This document shows positions 24,588-34,900 of a stretch of DNA of 64,000 bases, in pieces. This stretch comes from Hirsutella rhossiliensis (lineage: Eukaryota > Ascomycota > Sordariomycetes > Hypocreales > Ophiocordycipitaceae). The stretch covers positions 4,712,001 to 4,776,000 of the forward strand of contig NW_025408670.1 in assembly GCF_020360975.1 (NCBI RefSeq), in the 5' to 3' direction. The position numbers and the translations under genes are program-made. A model generated the notes under the pieces. The model saw nothing but the letters and a program-made list of their open reading frames with translations, did not search any database and was not told where the DNA came from. Each line of letters begins with the position of its first letter. Position 1 is the stretch's first letter.

Positions 24588-25866
24588 CTACTATTATAAC
24601 TTTTAGTATAAAGGTAGATCTACTAGCTCTTTTAAAAGCGTTAAAAGAAGCGACTTTTCTTAGCTAGCTACTAATATCTCTATAACTATAAGTTCCGACC
24701 TTATTAACTATAGAATATAATAATATATAGACTATACTAATTCTTATAGAAAATAGTAAGCTATTAACCTAGCTATAGTATATCGATATCTACTAGTATT
24801 AGTTACGCTAAGAAGTTTAAAAGGGACTTATTTCTATTTATTAGGTTCTAATAGTATTAATAAAAGCTAATAGTTTTATAAAGCCTTTACTAAAGTAAAA
24901 GCTAGCTATCTTTTTATAGTAAATTAAGCTAGAAGACGTTCGAGAAAAGCTATCCTTAGAAGCCTGCCTTAAGAGTCTATAAGAGGAGCTAATAGTACGT
25001 AGGAAGAAGGAGACGTCTATAGCTAAAGAGAGGAATTAGGACTTATCTTAAAGGAGGGCCCCTAGCTTAATTAGGACTTATTCTTTTTAAAGGCCCCCTT
25101 TTTAAGGACTTATCCTTAGAGAATCCCCCCTTTCTTATATGACTTAATTTCCTCCTTAAGGCCCCTTTTCTTAAAGTAGGTATAAAAGAGCTTAGGGCTA
25201 AAACCCGGATTTCTTAAGTAAGGGATAAGTATAGACTAAGACCTCCTTTATACGCTTACCGGCCTAAGTATTTAGCTTTACCCTTTCTATAAGGGCAGGC
25301 TATAGCTAAGGGGGTATATCGCGAAGCGTAGCTTAATTTCGTAGTTCTTAAAGATATCCCTTAGTATAAGGGACCTAGGAAGCTAAAAAATAGGTTTTAA
25401 GGAAGGAGCTAAAAGGAGGTATAAAGAGGAAGGTAGGGGTAAGAGAAGAAGTAAAAGTAGCGATAGCTTCCTATAAAGGTAGTAAAAGATAAGATAGATA
25501 TACTAGTAATAGTTAGAAAAGAAGGGAAAACCTAGTAAAAAGCTTAGTAGTTAAAAGGATATTAATAGCTTCTTTAAGTAGGATCTTCTTTATTAATTAA
25601 GATACTAAATAGGTATAAAAAAGGGCGTTAAATAAAAGAAAGAAGGATAATTAAGGTAATATAATAATTAATCCCTTATTATAATTACTACCCTTATAAG
25701 AATTAAATCTCTTTACCTTACCTATCTATCCTCTTACTTTTAATTTTACCTTTATATATTTTTATATACTTCTTATATCTCTCTTTATAAGAATATTATA
25801 TATACTATATATATTAATTAACGCTATTACTTATATTTAATAAGCGGCTATATCTTTTTTATAATA
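24588..25866 (+). mobile_element. Element C, 3' segment: end of RNase H and 3' LTR
   Basis: The Copia RNase H frame of element C resumes here, with a block resembling TITTFSIKVDLLALLKALKEAT (an SSTEAE-type motif before mutation). It continues through LRQEV and KPLL.KLA blocks to about 25,090. The remaining non-coding sequence leads into a purine run at 25,308-25,314 and then the 3' LTR. It is the continuation of the segment ending at 10087. Confidence 0.78.
25317..25866 (+). repeat. Probable 3' LTR of Copia element C (550 bp)
   Basis: The inference rests on its two ends. CTAAGGGGGTATATCGCG at the left matches the purine run plus LTR start of the TRIM at 11,708-11,724. The last 73 bp (25794-25866) match the TRIM LTR over its full length, allowing for transitions. 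The TRIM LTR is therefore this LTR with about 480 bp missing from the middle. No 5' partner was found near 6.6 kb, so C is probably truncated at its 5' end. Confidence 0.6.
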
Positions 25867-26562
25867 AATAAAAGCTCTAAGATTAAGCTTTCTTTTCTTC
25901 TTTCTTTTAGCTATATATTAGTAGTTATAGTATATACCTTATATCTATAAGTATAAAGGTAAGCTAGTAAGGCCCTCTTTTTTATAAAAAGCTTAAAGGG
26001 AGAATTTTAGTTTATTCCTTAGGTCTTAAAAAGGGTCTCTAAGTCCTTATAGTCCCTTAGTCCCTTAAGGTCCCTTAGGGTCCGTTTTTAAAAGTAATAG
26101 GTAATCTTAATAACTTCCTTTTAAAGGTTATAAGGAAGCCTTATAGTAAGTCTTATTATATAGGCCCTTTTTATTATAGTACCTATTAATCTTTCTACCC
26201 CTTTATTTTAAGCTTAGGTATTTAAGGCTAATAAGAGGGGTAAAATACTTCTTTTTTAAAGCTAATTTAAGATATCTTTTATAAATAGCTTTTTATTAAA
26301 CTATATCTTCTTTACCTTATAGCTAAAGTAGGATTTTATTTAGTTAATAAAGTTTTAAAAGGTAGACTAGTTATACTTACTTAGGTAGGTTTATAAGAAA
26401 TAAAGGAAAACTATCCTTAAAAAAGTATCTATAAAAAACATTACCTTAATAAAGCTTTTTTAGTCCTTAAAGATATCGGTTTAGTTAACTTAAATTTCCT
26501 TATATAACTAGTTTAGCTATAAAAAGGTTTATTTAGAAATTCGTCTCTTAGTCTTTCCTTAT
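25867..26562 (-). mobile_element. Element D: inverted fragment of a C-family Copia integrase region
   Basis: This stretch is the reverse complement of about 8235-7545 of element C, with scattered transitions and small gaps. It covers the integrase core and starts directly after the C LTR. It ends near 26,562 in a sharp switch to gypsy sequence. It has no LTR of its own. Confidence 0.8.
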
Positions 26563-28035
26563 TATAATATTATTTAAGCGTCTATAGTTAATAACTAGTT
26601 ATAGCTTACTATTTTTCTTTAAAATAAATATAACTAAGTAGCTTACTTTAGATATTAACGTTTATATATATCCCTTTTATAGATTCTTATTAAGGTAGTT
26701 ATATAGCGTTTATAGTTACTTTTTATCTAAGTTATAGATCTTATAAAACGTTAGCGTTATTCTATCTTTAAGATAAATTTTATAGTTCTATTAACTATAT
26801 TTAGGTAACCCTATCTTAAGTTCTTCCTTAAAAAGTTTATTATATTTCTAGTATTCCTAAGGGATATTCTTTATTTTATCTTATAGGCTTTATTCTTTCT
26901 TTTAAGAGCTAGTTTCTCTTAACTTAAGCTCTTTATTAATTTATTTAAGGTCTTTCCTTAAAGTAGTAATAACTCTTTAGATCTTTATATTCTATCCTTT
27001 ATTCTATTTATATTAGATACTAGGTTATATAGCTATATTAGTTAGTATATAGGTCTTATTAGTCGATTTTATATCTATTAGTTTAGTTACTATTTTCGTT
27101 TATATCGCTAAAGCCTATAATAATTTACTTAAATAGTTATCCTTTTTATTTTATTTAGTAGCTAAATTATCGTAAAATTTTACTTTCTCTTAAATTTATT
27201 AGTCTTAGAAACTTATATCTTTATTCTAATATAGCTAGCTAGTTTTCTAGTTAATTAATAGGTTACTCTCCTATAGCTATAGAAGCCTTAATATAAGGTT
27301 ATATTCTTTAATATCTATAATATTAAAGTTAACTTATTTATTATAGCCCTAGATATTAATATTAAGGTAATTAACCTCTATATTAATAATTCTATTATTA
27401 TAGTTAAAGGCCTCTCCTTCGATATTTATAAGTTTATATAGATCTTTCTTATATCTCTATATAAGTTAGTAATAATTAATAACTTAAAGTAAAATATAAT
27501 TACCTATTATACTATAGTTTAAAAGTATATATATATAATATCCCGCAATTTAAATATTTAATACTATTTTATTACTATAGCTTACTATTACTATATATAG
27601 GGTCCTTAGATCTTATCGTATTATACTAGTCTATAGCCCTTTTATAAATAGTATACCTTATTTTTTACTTAGTCTTTATTTATTTTATTTAGGTATTCTT
27701 CTTTAATTTATTATTAATATCGTTTCTTTATATTTTCGTTATATAGTATTATATTAAGGCTTAAGAGACTAATTTTTTATAGCTAATTAAAGATTTCTTA
27801 TTTCTTAATACTATATTATTTATATTATACTACTTTATAGTTAATTATATACTATACTTTATAATTCTATTTATTTTTATACTAAAGGTTAAGTTTTCGT
27901 TTAGCGTCTTTTTATTTTTTATAAAGTATTTTTCTATTTATTTTTCCTTAGTTAAATATAGCTTATAGCCTTTATATATATTACTAATAATATTTTAGTA
28001 TACTATTATATTATTTATACTATACTTATACCTTT
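26563..28035 (-). mobile_element. Inverted fragment of an A-family gypsy element (protease to start of RT)
   Basis: This is the reverse complement of about 14570-13060 of element A. Clear landmarks are the inverted block for YRRLN at about 26,580 and the segment complementary to the protease region near 27,100-27,550. Both ends are abrupt: Copia fragment D on the left and the 5' part of a LINE on the right. It is a broken relic without LTRs. Confidence 0.8.
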
Positions 28036-31000
28036 TTATAAAATTATAAAATTATTAAAAAAAGACTTCTTATAAAACTAATATATACCTATAGCGGGTA
28101 TATATCGCGACTAAAATACTAACTAATACTAAGAATTAATTTAGCGGTATTAATTACCCTTAGTAATAATACTATACTAAGGCTAAGGGGTAGGTAAATA
28201 TAGTAGCGGCTATCGATATACTAGGCTTAATTAAAGCGCGTAGCGCGAAAAGATACTACTTAAATTTATATACCTTAATAAAGCGAGTTAATAAACTTAA
28301 AGCAGCGATATAATACTAGCTTAAGCGCTAAGCGACCTTATAAAAAAAGCGGTATATAATAAACTTATATACTTTATCTTAAGCGTATAGTTTAATAGGG
28401 TATAAGTAGTAGTTAAACGGCTCTTTAAGGTAAAAAGCCGCGCTAGTAATATATTATTAGTAGTGCTCTATATAGATAAGAGCTTTAATATAATAATCTA
28501 AGAAGTAATTAAGGAGGTAGTTAAGAAAGAACTTCGCCTAAGTATTACTTTAGGCCTAGGAGGCCCTAAGCGAACCTAGGCCGCGGTTATAGCTAAGACT
28601 AAAAGACCGACTTAATATAAAGCTATAGTAAAATAGGTCCTATTATACTATAAATATAAGATTATCGTAGTCCTTATAAGGGTGCCGCTTAAAATCCTAA
28701 GCTATAAATTAAAGGATATAGTAAAGGCGGTAAATATAGCCTTAAAAGCTATAAGCGCTATAGTAGCGAGGTGCTTTTAAAGGAAAGATATTACAGTTAT
28801 ATTTAATACTATAGTAAGAGCCTACTAAAGGGACTAAGGCTAGGTTAAGGCTATATTTAGACTAAAGGCTACGATCGCCTACTATATATATATAGTAGTC
28901 GCTAAGAATATCCCTTTAAGGGTAGCGATAGTAGATAGGAAGCGATTACTCTATAAGATTATAAAGGCGAATAAAGTTAAGGTCTTCTAGGCCTAGGTAC
29001 TATGCCCTTAATCTAAGATATTAATAGCGACGACTATACTTATTAAGGTTAGTAGCTTAAAAGAGGCTAATAGGCTTTATAACTTAAGCTTAGTCCTTAA
29101 AATATAAATCTTTTAATATAAACTATATAATAAGTCGGTCTAATTATAAAGGTACTATAATTACTATAAGTATAACTATATAGCTAGATAGTATATATTA
29201 ATATAACTTTATAGCTAATATAAAAGTATAGTATATAATAAAGGTAAGGATAAATATAAAGCTAAGAAGGGTAAAATCCCTTATAACTATATCTTATACT
29301 AAAGGGACTACTTATTATAGACCTAGACTTACTTTATAGTAAATAAAGCCTAGGAAAAGGTAAGGGAAAACTACCTACGATAACCTTAATAGTTTATAAA
29401 TACTTAAATATACGCTAAGTAATAGGTACTCCTTACTATTAAAACCTAGGGCGTTCTTAAATCGACCGTAGTTTAGAAGTAAGGACTAAGTAGACCGCGC
29501 TAAGATAAGAGGTTAAGCTTAAGATACCCGCTAGCTAGTAAGGCTAGGGAGGCCGAACCGATTATAAACGATATTTATAGGTATAGTAAATAGAGAAGCG
29601 CTAAGAAATAAAGCGCTTCCCTCCTTATATAAACGACCCCTTTTACCTTAACCTTACTTATATATAACTAAAAGTATTATTCTAGAATATATAAAAGAGG
29701 TATAAGCTAGCTTAGTTAGCGCTTTACTATTAAGCTAGCTTTAACTTAATAGTACTATAAGAAGTAAAAGCTATACTAGGAAGCGCCCCCCCCCCCCCTT
29801 AAAGCAGCGCCTTATAACTTAGTTTATAGGGAGGGGAGGTATACGCTATATATATATAAAAGGCTTAGGCTAGGGACTTAGTCGCCTTAGTTTAAACTAA
29901 ACTAAAGTAAGGTAATTTTTAAGGATAGTACTAAACTATAAGCGATTTACTTACTACTAAGGGCTATAAAGGCTAGTATATTATATAACTTAAGCGTAAT
30001 TAAACTTAAGTACCCTATAATAATAGTAAGGGACTTTAATATCTATTACTTACTTTAGGATAAATATAATAGAACCTTAGATAGCGTAATATAACTTATA
30101 TAAGAGGCGATAAGATTATAACTTAAACTTACTACTTTAAGAAAGGAGTATATAAGATTTTTCTATAGCTAAAGGGATAGTACTATTAACCTAGCTTAGG
30201 TAATATTAAAGACTAAGATATAGTATACTAGGCTTAACCTAAACCTAACTAAGTTAGACTATATCCCTTAGACTATTATATTATAGGTTAATACTTAGGC
30301 CTAGGTACTTAAACCGGCCCTAAGGTAAGAAGAAGTAGAAGTAAAGCTAGTTAAAGCTAAGACTATATCCTAGCTAGGACTATACTAGCTAACGCTTTAA
30401 ATGCTTAAAGATATCGACTAAGACCTAAACTATATCTTTGCTACTTTAACGTAGATCGTAATAGCTATAGTTCTACGCTAAGGGCGAGTATTACTTAAGG
30501 GCAACGTATAGTTTACCCTAGAGGTAAGGAGGGCGACGAGGGAGGCTAAGAAGGTAAGGAGGAAGTATAGGTAGGAAAGGAGTAAGGCAAACTAAGTAAA
30601 CCTATATAAGGCGTCTATAGCTTAAAAGTAAACTATTTATAAAGTAAGGAGGGCCTATTAGTATAAGTTCTTAAAGGAATTTATCGCTAATAATACTAAG
30701 CTTTAAAACGTAAAGAGGTAAGCTAGACTTTATAGTAAGCTACTACCGAAACTAACTTATATCCTACTACTAGTTAAAAAGGGTAAGGACTAATTAATAG
30801 AAACCTTTAAAGGGAAGGCCTAGATATTAGCCGCTAAGTTCTTCCTATTAAAAGTAGGTATAACTTAAGGGCTACCCTAGCCTATAGCTAAGGCGACCCT
30901 TATAGTTAACTAATAGATTTAGCTAGCTAACGTTATAACGGCGCTAAGTAAGATAGTAAGCTAGAAAGCAGCGGGTTTAAATAGCGTCCCCCTAAGGTTT

Positions 31001-33130
31001 ATTAAGAAGTATAAACTAGCCTTAGTCTAGTAACTAGCTATAATCTTTAACGCTTATACCTAACTCTTATATTTCCTAAAATAGTTTTATAGTATAAACG
31101 TAATAGTAATTTAAAAGCTAAGTAAGAGGCTAGAAGCTTACTATATAGTAAGGGGATAGAGACTAATTTCCTTCCTACTTATAATAGGGAAAGTACTTAA
31201 GTAAATACTAGCTTAAAGGATCGTAAAAGCTATAAAGGTAAACGGTATCTTATTAAATAAATAAATAAGGAATAAGAAAGAGCGCTCTATAAAGGTAGCG
31301 ATCCTATTAGTAACGAAACTAATATATATAACCTAGGCCTAAAAGGGCATTATATTATTCTTATAGCTAGATATTAAGGGCATATTTAATATAGTTAACT
31401 ATAATAAGCTTATAAAGGAACTAGTATTTTAAGGATACCTTAGATAGCTTATAAGCTTAGTATAAAGCTTTATAAGTAATAAAAGATCGACCCTTTACTT
31501 TAATAAAAAGACCTTAAAGCTAACTTAAGTATTAATAGGAGTCCTTTAAGGCTCCCTTTTATCCTTAATCTTATTTTTATACTATATAACCCCTTTATAT
31601 AAGAAGCTTAGTATAATATATAGTATTTATATTATTAGCTTTGCCGACGATATAAATATAGTTAGTATTAGACTTAATAAGGCTATAATAGTAATATACT
31701 TAAAGGAGGCCTAAAAGGTATATATAGAGTAAGCGGCTAAGTTCGTAGTTACTTTTAAACCGTTAAAAAGTAAGTTAATATACTTTATATAAAGGCGATA
31801 AGCGATAATAACGCCGGTCTACCTTAGGACTAATATAGTAATACTAGTCTAAGAGGCCCGCTTACTAAGGGTTTAAGTATACTAAAAACTATACTAAAAG
31901 GCGCACCTAAAATAGCTCTAAGTAAAGATAAAGTACTAGACTATAGCCTTAACTAAGCTCGCGTCGTTTATATAGGGCTATACCTTACTACGCGCTAAGG
32001 AAGTTTATAGTAAGGTAATCTAGTCCTTAATCTTTTATACTATAATTATATTCTATAAGATAATACCTATAGGGGGAAACTATATAAGATTACGCGGGAC
32101 TTAGTATAAGACTATTTAGCTTATATTTAGGTAGTAATAAGCGCCTACGACGCGACCTTAGTCTACTAAGTAAAAGCGGAGGTATAGGTGCCCTTAATTA
32201 ACCTTTACTTAAACTAAAGAATAATAAATACCTTTTAAAGGTTAAAGGATTTAGGGCTCCTAAGCTAAATTCGACGCGTATTTAATATAGTTATAGGTAT
32301 ACTTAAGAGGAGGCGACGCTAGAGAGTAAGTAGGCCCTTAGCGGCGCTACTACTTAGTAGGCCCCCCTTTATAGAAGAGATAAGGGGGGTCTAGAGCTAG
32401 ATAGGATTAAACGACCTCTTAGATAAAGCTAGGTTACTTAAAAAGCTAACTAAGAAATAGGCCGCTTAATAAAACGCTAAAGAAAATATAATCTAATAAT
32501 ACTAAACTACCCTTTACCTTACTAACTTCTTACTATAGTTTAATAAAGTAATAATACTAGACCGTTATAAGGGCCTCCCTAAGTATATTAGTATAGTAAT
32601 TCCTTAGATATATATAGGAAAGATCGGGCTTAATAACTTCCTCTTTAACTAATAGGTCCTTAGTATAGTCTCGCTAATATTACTTATAGATAAAAATAAG
32701 ATACTATCTACTACGCGATAATCGACTATCTATTAATAGAGGAAGTAAGAGAGTCCTTCTTAATATAGGCCTAGGATATAGGTAATATAAGAGCGGGCCT
32801 CTAAGGGAAAAAGATAGTAGCGCTACTAGCGTAATAGTTCCTTACTTAAGTAAGCTTTATTAGTTTAACTTAGCTTAGAGGCTATATATAGATATACTAG
32901 ATAATAGGGCTAAGGTCGCGCTAAATATAAAGCGGCCTTAACTAAGACTACCTTAGCTAACTACCTCCCTTATTAAGGCGATCTAAGAAAGGGAGAGGAC
33001 TTATAATAATAGGTTTATAATATCGACTAAATCGGACCTAGACTAAGTGTAAACCTCGCTACTTAAACTATAGACTAAATAAAACTAATATAACCTAACT
33101 AAGCTAGCCTTAATAGCTATAGAATAAGAC
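28036..33130 (+). mobile_element. Tad1-like LINE (non-LTR retrotransposon), degenerate
   Basis: Two reading frames with RIP-type stops are visible on the plus strand. The first (about 28,400-29,420) ends in zinc knuckles near 29,140-29,340, with residues such as YNYHKYNYIARQY and HNC-like and LC-like spacing. The second has an apurinic endonuclease block (RDFNIYYL, near 30,030) and a reverse transcriptase with QGSPLSP-like spacing near 31,545-31,570. The active-site block SFADDINIV is at 31,634-31,660. A more distal region (32,000-33,100) is probably RNase H and the C-terminal domain. A run of 13 C lies at 29,786-29,798. The exact 5' start is uncertain (28,036-28,100). Element E has inserted at 33130, so the LINE 3' end may continue after 40,108. 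Confidence 0.82.
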
Positions 33131-33316
33131 TATTATAGAGTAGGTAGAGGCGTATACGTAGGTACTGTCCGTAGGATAATATTAATAAGCTATATAGAGC
33201 TCTTTTATACGCGGCTAGCCCGCCCTTATACTTACGGGATCCGGCCCTCTATATATAACTATACGGCTTAGGCCGCGGCCTAAGCCTATTACCTATAATA
33301 GTTAAAGACTCTTATA
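33131..33316 (-). repeat. 3' LTR of element E (186 bp)
   Basis: It starts TATTATAGAGTAGGTAGAGG and ends GACTCTTATA on the plus strand. It is the same length as 39923-40108 and is preceded by AAGAC. Confidence 0.92.
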
Positions 33317-34900
33317 TAATGCCCTCCCTCGAGCGCGGCGTAGCGCTGCCCTATTAACGGCTCTTATATAATTAGGCCTATACCGCGGGCTCTTCCCTAC
33401 CCTTTCCTATTAATAGGGCCGGCCCTACTAGCCTTATTATCCCCGCGCCCGTTAGCCTAGGTAGCTAGGACCCGGCTCTATACTTATTAGCCGGCTAGCC
33501 GTTTAAATAAGGGCGTAACCTATTATATACGCCCCTAGGTAGCCGGCGGCTAGTCTAGACCTACGTAAGCCTTAGGTTACTTATCCCCTCTGCCTTAAGC
33601 AATATCCTCTACTAAGGGGTATATAAGGCGGCATCCCCCTCTTCCTTTTTCCCTTCCTTCTCTCCTTTCTTTAACTATAGTAGTAGTATTAATAGGTAAG
33701 TTCCGCTCTACCTAAGGCGTTAGTCCGTTCCTAGCTATATAGGCCGCTCTATTAATATATACTTATAGTAGTAGCGGTAGTAGTAATAATAGCCCTAATA
33801 ATAATAATAACTCTAACTAATAAGTTCCGCGCTTTATAGAGCGGGAGGCCGTATTCTATCGTACTAACTTCCGCGATAGATATATCCGCCTCTCCCTCTC
33901 CTACCTCCTCCTTCTCGGAGCGTGCGGAGTCGTTCGTCGACGCTATACTAGCCGCGGCCGACGACGACTCCGCCGCTACCGCCGCTCCTACCCGCGCCGC
34001 TACCACCGCTCCTACCGCCGCCGCCGCCGCCTCTACTACGCTATTCGCTCTTACGTCGCCCCTTAGGGTAACGACGCCGTCCCCGCCGCTACCTATAACG
34101 CCCGGCCCCTTAGCCCCCGCCTCTATCTCCGCTACCCCCGTAAGTCCGTAGTTAGGCAAGCGTAATAGATATTATCCGCTAACCTCCTATAGTATAAGCG
34201 CTAAGTATAGGCCGGCGCCGCCCGCTTAGCCCCCTATATACGTTATACGTCGTAGGAGCTCGACTACTCCGACTAGGCCGGGCGCCGCCGCGGCGGCAGC
34301 TACTACTAGTGCGCGCGAGCTAGCCGCGCCTATAAGGCGGCGCCTCCCGTCCTACTCGCTACGGCGTCGGCTTAGAAGGCCGGCTTATATAGGCAGGCGC
34401 GGGGGGCTACTAAGAAGCGCCTTACCGCCGCCGCCGCCGCCTACTATAACCTCCGCGCCCTCGAGCGATAGGGCCTTATGCCTAAGTAAGTCCTACTCCT
34501 CCGCTCCCCTATTTCCGCCTTTAACGTACCTAGCGCTAGGGATACTACCTCCGTCGCTCTATCGGCGGTCCCCTTAGCTATGCCCGCCTCCGCTACCGCC
34601 GCTGCCCCTACCGCCGCCGCCGGCCGCTGCCCCTCTGCCCTTAGAGCCGCCGCCGCCGCCGACTAGCTTATAGGCTTAGAGGGCCGCCTTAGCGCCCTAG
34701 AGACCGCCGCCGCCGCTAATAAGAAGGAGAAGGCCAATAAGGACGACGATAATAAAGATAATAATAATAATAATAATAAGGAATAGGCCTAGGTAGTCTA
34801 GGGGCTCTACCCTATAATAAACGCTATTTTTATCTCCGCCTATACTATTGCGCTTATATTGCCTATATTGCTATAACTACCCCCTCTACTATACCTACTT
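33317..34900 (-). other. GC-rich, alanine-coding low-complexity tail of element E
   Basis: This lies between the chromodomain and the 3' LTR. It holds many GCC/GCG triplet runs (for example 34,018-34,034, 34,430-34,442 and 34,610-34,622). A minus-strand frame is open for 135 codons at 34,159-33,752; it is rich in Ala, Val, Gly and Glu and matches no family I know. GC content is far above the rest of the element. CA and TG are again scarce, so the tail was mutated with the element and is not a later insertion. Whether it encoded protein, such as a C-terminal extension of Pol, cannot be told. Confidence 0.55.

Noticed and set aside
25794..25866. Independent solo LTR of the TRIM family
   Set aside because: I first read this 73-bp match as a solo LTR, but the flanks AAGAA and AATAA are not a duplication. 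The upstream block at 25,306-25,324 shows that it is the end of a longer Copia LTR.
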